From positions 1 to 7,461 of the forward strand of contig JAGLGG010000071.1 in NCBI GenBank assembly GCA_023144145.1: a stretch of 7,461 nucleotides of DNA, read 5' to 3'. The DNA comes from Anaerolineales bacterium. GTDB lineage: Bacteria > Chloroflexota > Anaerolineae > Anaerolineales > E44-bin32. This document shows positions 4,397 to 7,461 of the stretch, piece after piece. The translations under genes were made by a program, and so were the position numbers. Within the stretch, counting starts at the first letter, position 1. The number at the start of each line of letters is the position of its first letter. The notes beneath the pieces were generated by a model. The model had not been told where the DNA came from, did no database searches, and saw nothing but the letters and a program-made list of their open reading frames with translations.

Positions 4397-7003
4397 ATGG
4401 ATTTCGAACGCTATACCCAAAAAGCACAACAGGCAATCCTGCATGCCCAGGGCCTTGCCCAAGATTATGCACATCCAACGATCGAGCCCGCACATTTACT
4501 CTTGGCTCTTCTAAGTCAAGATCAGGGTGTGGTTCCTGCGATCATCACCCGCATCGCTGGTAGCCCTAACCTACTACGTGAGGATTTGAAACGCGAATTA
4601 TCAAGTAGACCTCGTGTACATGGATCCAGCAGTCAGATTGGTATCTCCCCCACTACCAGCGAGGTTCTCTCCTCAGCCGAAAAGCATGCGCAAAGCATGA
4701 AGGATGAATATACCTCGACCGAGCACATATTCTTAACTTTGGCGGCAGGAGCTGAGAGGGAGCGATTACAAAAATACGGCATCACCCCGGATGCGCTTCT
4801 GCAAGCTCTTGCCAGCATTCGAGGGTCGCAACGCGTAGTGACACCTAATCCAGAAGATACATATCAGGCGCTCGAGAAATATGGGCGCGATTTAACCCAA
4901 CTTGCCCGGCGCGGAAAACTGGATCCAGTGATAGGGCGAGATGAGGAGATACGTCGCATTATCCAGGTTTTATCCAGACGGACAAAGAACAACCCTGCTT
5001 TGATCGGTGAGCCGGGGGTTGGCAAAACCGCAATCGTAGAAGGTTTGGCGCAGCGCATTGTAAACGGGGACGTACCTGAGGGGCTTAAGAATCGCCGTGT
5101 GATCCAACTGGATATGGGTGCTTTGATTGCCGGGGCTAAGTACAGGGGCGAATTCGAAGAGCGTCTAAAAGCTGTTCTAAAAGAAGTGACCGATGCTTCT
5201 GGTGAGATCTTACTGTTCCTAGATGAGATGCACACGGTTGTCGGAGCGGGTGCCGCTGAGGGCGCTGTAGACGCTGGCAACATGTTGAAACCCATGTTAG
5301 CGCGTGGTGAATTGCACTTGATCGGCGCAACTACACTTGATGAGTACAGAAAATACATCGAGAAAGATGGCGCCCTTGAGAGGCGCTTTCAATCCGTCTG
5401 GGTTGATGAGCCCAGTATCGAGGACACCATCAGCATATTGCGCGGTTTGAAGGAGCGCTATGAAGTTCACCATGGTGTGCGCATACAGGATAGCTCTGTC
5501 ATCGCTGCCGCAACGATGTCAAAACGATACATCACGGATCGACAGCTGCCTGATAAGGCTATCGACCTGATCGACGAAGCTGGAGCTCGGTTACGAACTC
5601 AAATTGATTCAAAACCCCAACCCCTGGACGAAGTTGATCGGCAGATCATGCAGTTGGAAATTGAGCGAGAGGCATTGAAGCAAGAGAAGGATAAGTCTTC
5701 ACGGAAACGTTTGGAACACTTGGAAAGTGAATTAGCTGATTTACGCGAACAATCTTCGCAGCTCCACACACGCTGGCAGACCGAAGTTGAAGCGATCCAA
5801 GAGCTCCGTCGTACGAAAGAAGAGATTGAACATACCCGCTTACAAATTGAAAAGGCGGAACGCCAATCCGATCTAGAAACCGCTGCACGCTTGCGTTATT
5901 CCACATTGCGTGAACTCGAGCAGAGGTTGGAAAAACAGGAGGACCGGATCAAGGAATTACAAACGGATGGGGGGTTGCTAAAAGAGGAAGTTGATGCTGA
6001 GGATGTGGCACAAATCGTATCTCGTTGGACGGGCATTCCAGTCGCTAAATTACTGGAAGGGGAAATCGAAAAACTCGTACACATGGAAGACCGGTTACAT
6101 GCGCGCGTGGTGGGTCAGGCCCATGCCGTGCGTGTCGTTTCCAATGCTGTGCGGCGCGCACGTGCAGGGCTTCAGGACCCCGATCGCCCCATTGGTTCTT
6201 TCATATTCCTAGGACCAACTGGAGTTGGGAAAACAGAACTCGCAAGGGCACTCGCTGAATTCTTATTCGACGATGAAAAAGCGATGGTTCGAATAGATAT
6301 GGGTGAGTATCAGGAGAAACATACCGTCTCCAGACTCATCGGTGCCCCTCCTGGATATGTAGGTTATGACGAGGGAGGTCAATTAACCGAAGCGGTGCGA
6401 CGAAGACCATTCAGCGTCGTGCTTTTCGATGAGATCGAGAAAGCCCACCGCGAGGTTTTCAACGTTCTCCTGCAAGTTTTGGATGAAGGTCGCTTAACGG
6501 ATGGACAGGGAAGAACGGTGGATTTTCGGAATACGATTGTGATCATGACCAGCAATTTGGGGACTGAAATATGGGGGGAGGAAAAAGAATCCGATGAGGC
6601 AACCGAAAGTAAGGTGCGAGAATTGCTGAGGGCGTATTTCCGACCCGAATTCCTGAATAGAATTGACGAGATTGTTGTTTTCCACCGTCTCAGTAAAGCA
6701 GATTTGAAGGAAATTGTGCTGATACAACTCCAGCGGGTAGAAGAGAGGTTAGCGGCCCAAGGGCTGTCCATAGAAGTAAGCGAATCTGCGAAGGAGTATC
6801 TGGCGGATGTGGGATATGATCCTATTTACGGTGCCCGTCCCCTCAAACGGGCAATCCAACGTGAATTGCAGGATCCTTTGGCTATGAAATTGCTTTGCGG
6901 TGATTTCAACGCAGGTGAGTTGATCCATATTGAGAAAGGCTCTGAAGGGCTTGTATTCAGCTCTGTCGGCGCGATGGAAAGGGATGCGCAAACGGAGAAT
7001 TAA
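4397..7003 (+). CDS. clpB: ATP-dependent protein disaggregase ClpB
   Basis: Hexameric AAA+ chaperone of the cytoplasm that pulls polypeptides out of aggregates through its central pore, working with DnaK/DnaJ/GrpE and aided by Hsp20. At 868 aa it is full length (E. coli ClpB is 857). Domain order: Clp N-domain repeats (about 1-145); first AAA+ module with Walker A GEPGVGKTA (204-212), pore-loop Tyr249 in AKYRGEFEER, Walker B LLFLDE (272-277) and arginine fingers R329/R330; long coiled-coil middle domain (about 400-525); second AAA+ module with Walker A GPTGVGKTE (606-614), pore loop GYVGY (653-657), Walker B VVLFDE (674-679), R755 and sensor-2 GARPLKR (812-818). The full middle domain and the lack of a ClpP-binding IGF/IGL-type loop separate it from ClpA/ClpC. 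The ATG is set by GGAGG 7 bases upstream. All catalytic residues I can check are intact. It is transcribed divergently from hsp20 and ends at a terminator 117 bases downstream. Confidence 0.98.
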   Translation: MDFERYTQKAQQAILHAQGLAQDYAHPTIEPAHLLLALLSQDQGVVPAIITRIAGSPNLLREDLKRELSSRPRVHGSSSQIGISPTTSEVLSSAEKHAQSMKDEYTSTEHIFLTLAAGAERERLQKYGITPDALLQALASIRGSQRVVTPNPEDTYQALEKYGRDLTQLARRGKLDPVIGRDEEIRRIIQVLSRRTKNNPALIGEPGVGKTAIVEGLAQRIVNGDVPEGLKNRRVIQLDMGALIAGAKYRGEFEERLKAVLKEVTDASGEILLFLDEMHTVVGAGAAEGAVDAGNMLKPMLARGELHLIGATTLDEYRKYIEKDGALERRFQSVWVDEPSIEDTISILRGLKERYEVHHGVRIQDSSVIAAATMSKRYITDRQLPDKAIDLIDEAGARLRTQIDSKPQPLDEVDRQIMQLEIEREALKQEKDKSSRKRLEHLESELADLREQSSQLHTRWQTEVEAIQELRRTKEEIEHTRLQIEKAERQSDLETAARLRYSTLRELEQRLEKQEDRIKELQTDGGLLKEEVDAEDVAQIVSRWTGIPVAKLLEGEIEKLVHMEDRLHARVVGQAHAVRVVSNAVRRARAGLQDPDRPIGSFIFLGPTGVGKTELARALAEFLFDDEKAMVRIDMGEYQEKHTVSRLIGAPPGYVGYDEGGQLTEAVRRRPFSVVLFDEIEKAHREVFNVLLQVLDEGRLTDGQGRTVDFRNTIVIMTSNLGTEIWGEEKESDEATESKVRELLRAYFRPEFLNRIDEIVVFHRLSKADLKEIVLIQLQRVEERLAAQGLSIEVSESAKEYLADVGYDPIYGARPLKRAIQRELQDPLAMKLLCGDFNAGELIHIEKGSEGLVFSSVGAMERDAQTEN

Positions 7004-7119
7004 TTTGTTATAACGCATCGATCAAAATGCTTCCACTGAGAAGATATCTGTAGGGATTTCGCAACATCGCTCTGTCCATCACGAGCCTGCGAACTGGAAG
7101 CAATAGATAAACTCGAAAG

Positions 7120-7158
7120 ATACCTCGGAGCAAAAACATTCCCGGGGTATTTTTTTTT
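7120..7158 (+). terminator. Intrinsic terminator downstream of clpB
   Basis: ATACCTCGG (7120-7128) pairs with CCGGGGTAT (7142-7150), nine pairs with one G-T wobble, closing a 13-base loop; nine T residues follow (7150-7158). It is 117 bases after the clpB stop, leaving a 3' untranslated region with no evident gene. Confidence 0.88.
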
Positions 7159-7235
7159 GGTACACAGCAAGGCACATCCTGCATCTTGCCAGTAAATTCG
7201 TAAAAATAAAACAAGTGGACGATCAATAGCTTAGT

Positions 7236-7292
7236 GCTTTGTCAAGGATAAGATACCGCTCATAAACCGGGGTACTACATCCTTGACAAAGC
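7236..7292. repeat. Perfect 14-bp inverted repeat with 29-base spacer
   Basis: GCTTTGTCAAGGAT (7236-7249) and ATCCTTGACAAAGC (7279-7292) are perfect complements. Inside the spacer, TACC (7254-7257) and GGTA (7271-7274) can pair, so the whole can fold into a long hairpin. No T-run follows on either strand, so it is not an ordinary terminator. Each arm carries an outward-facing TTGACA, but I see no matching -10 box. Confidence 0.85.
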
Positions 7293-7296
7293 TTAA

Positions 7297-7349
7297 AGTG
7301 TTCCGTGCCTTATCTATCCTGGTAAAGGAATCACGTTAGACGGAACACT
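7297..7349. repeat. Perfect 10-bp inverted repeat with 33-base spacer
   Basis: AGTGTTCCGT (7297-7306) and ACGGAACACT (7340-7349) are perfect complements, with a minor inner CCTT/AAGG pair (7308-7311 with 7325-7328). It begins only 4 bases after the preceding inverted repeat, so the two may belong to one structured RNA or one mobile-repeat relic. No T-run follows. Confidence 0.75.
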
Positions 7350-7403
7350 AGTAAAACCGCCGGATTCGTCGAGATCCCAACTCTTGCACCCCATATCAAC
7401 GTG

Positions 7404-7431
7404 TTGCTACATTAATGTCCACATTTATTAT
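7404..7431 (+). promoter_or_regulatory. Possible sigma-70-type promoter at right edge
   Basis: TTGCTA (7404-7409, 4 of 6 matches to TTGACA) and TATTAT (7426-7431, 5 of 6 to TATAAT) are 16 bases apart in an AT-rich stretch. The gene it would serve lies beyond the window, so this is only a candidate. Confidence 0.3.
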
Positions 7432-7461
7432 AAATTTTGTACAATTTATGCCTTTTCAGAT

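Larger units (their letters stand above)
7159..7461. other. Non-coding right end of the window
   Basis: No supportable ORF lies in these 303 bases. The content is two successive long inverted repeats (7236-7292 and 7297-7349) and then AT-rich DNA with a possible plus-strand promoter (7404-7431), presumably for a gene beyond the right edge. TTGTACAA (7437-7444) is a perfect 8-bp palindrome near the predicted start point. Confidence 0.6.

Noticed and set aside
4864..5358. Long minus-strand ORF inside clpB
   Set aside because: Antisense shadow of the conserved first ATPase module; low-complexity Ser/Pro/Ala/Arg composition is typical of such shadows.
7008..7226. Minus-strand ORF of 72 codons downstream of clpB
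   Set aside because: It reads through the clpB terminator hairpin, has no good ribosome binding site and no recognisable domain.

Overview
This 7.46-kb window looks like ordinary chromosome from a free-living bacterium. The best guess is a member of the Chloroflexota, perhaps Anaerolineae-like. That guess rests on remembered gene content (a bacterial eRF1-like release factor with a C-terminal zinc finger, and single-pass coiled-coil membrane proteins) and not on any marker gene, so it is only moderately supported. Base composition looks even, and I see no transposase, integrase, phage gene, CRISPR array or intact RNA gene.

Layout from left to right. (1) Positions 1-1354, plus strand: the 3' part of an archaeo-eukaryotic type release factor gene (baeRF/VLRF1-like), followed after 10 bases by a zinc-ribbon NUDIX hydrolase. 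(2) Positions 1484-3201, minus strand and convergent with the first pair: two single-pass membrane proteins. The promoter-proximal one has an N-terminal helix-hairpin-helix (HhH) DNA-binding module, a linker, a membrane helix and an outer coiled coil. The second has an acidic N-terminus, a membrane helix and a helical outer domain. Between them is a 12-codon ORF with a strong ribosome binding site. (3) Positions 3485-3933, minus strand: a small heat shock protein (Hsp20) with a clear intrinsic terminator. (4) Positions 4397-7003, plus strand and divergent from hsp20: a full-length ClpB disaggregase, ended by an intrinsic terminator at 7120-7158. (5) Positions 7159-7461: non-coding DNA with two consecutive long inverted repeats and a possible promoter at the right edge.

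Hsp20 and ClpB are functional partners. Small heat shock proteins hold unfolded proteins in loose aggregates, and ClpB with DnaK extracts and refolds them. Here they are divergently transcribed from a 463-bp shared upstream region. The most interesting element is in the hsp20 5' leader: a hairpin that buries the Shine-Dalgarno sequence, with a UUGCU strand opposite AGGAA and a G-G mismatch. This resembles the core of proteobacterial ROSE RNA thermometers. The release factor adds a possible ribosome-rescue function, so much of the window concerns protein quality control, although the genes are not one operon.

The second most interesting point is the HhH membrane protein. It has the reverse order of ComEA, so the DNA-binding module should lie in the cytoplasm and could tether DNA to the membrane.
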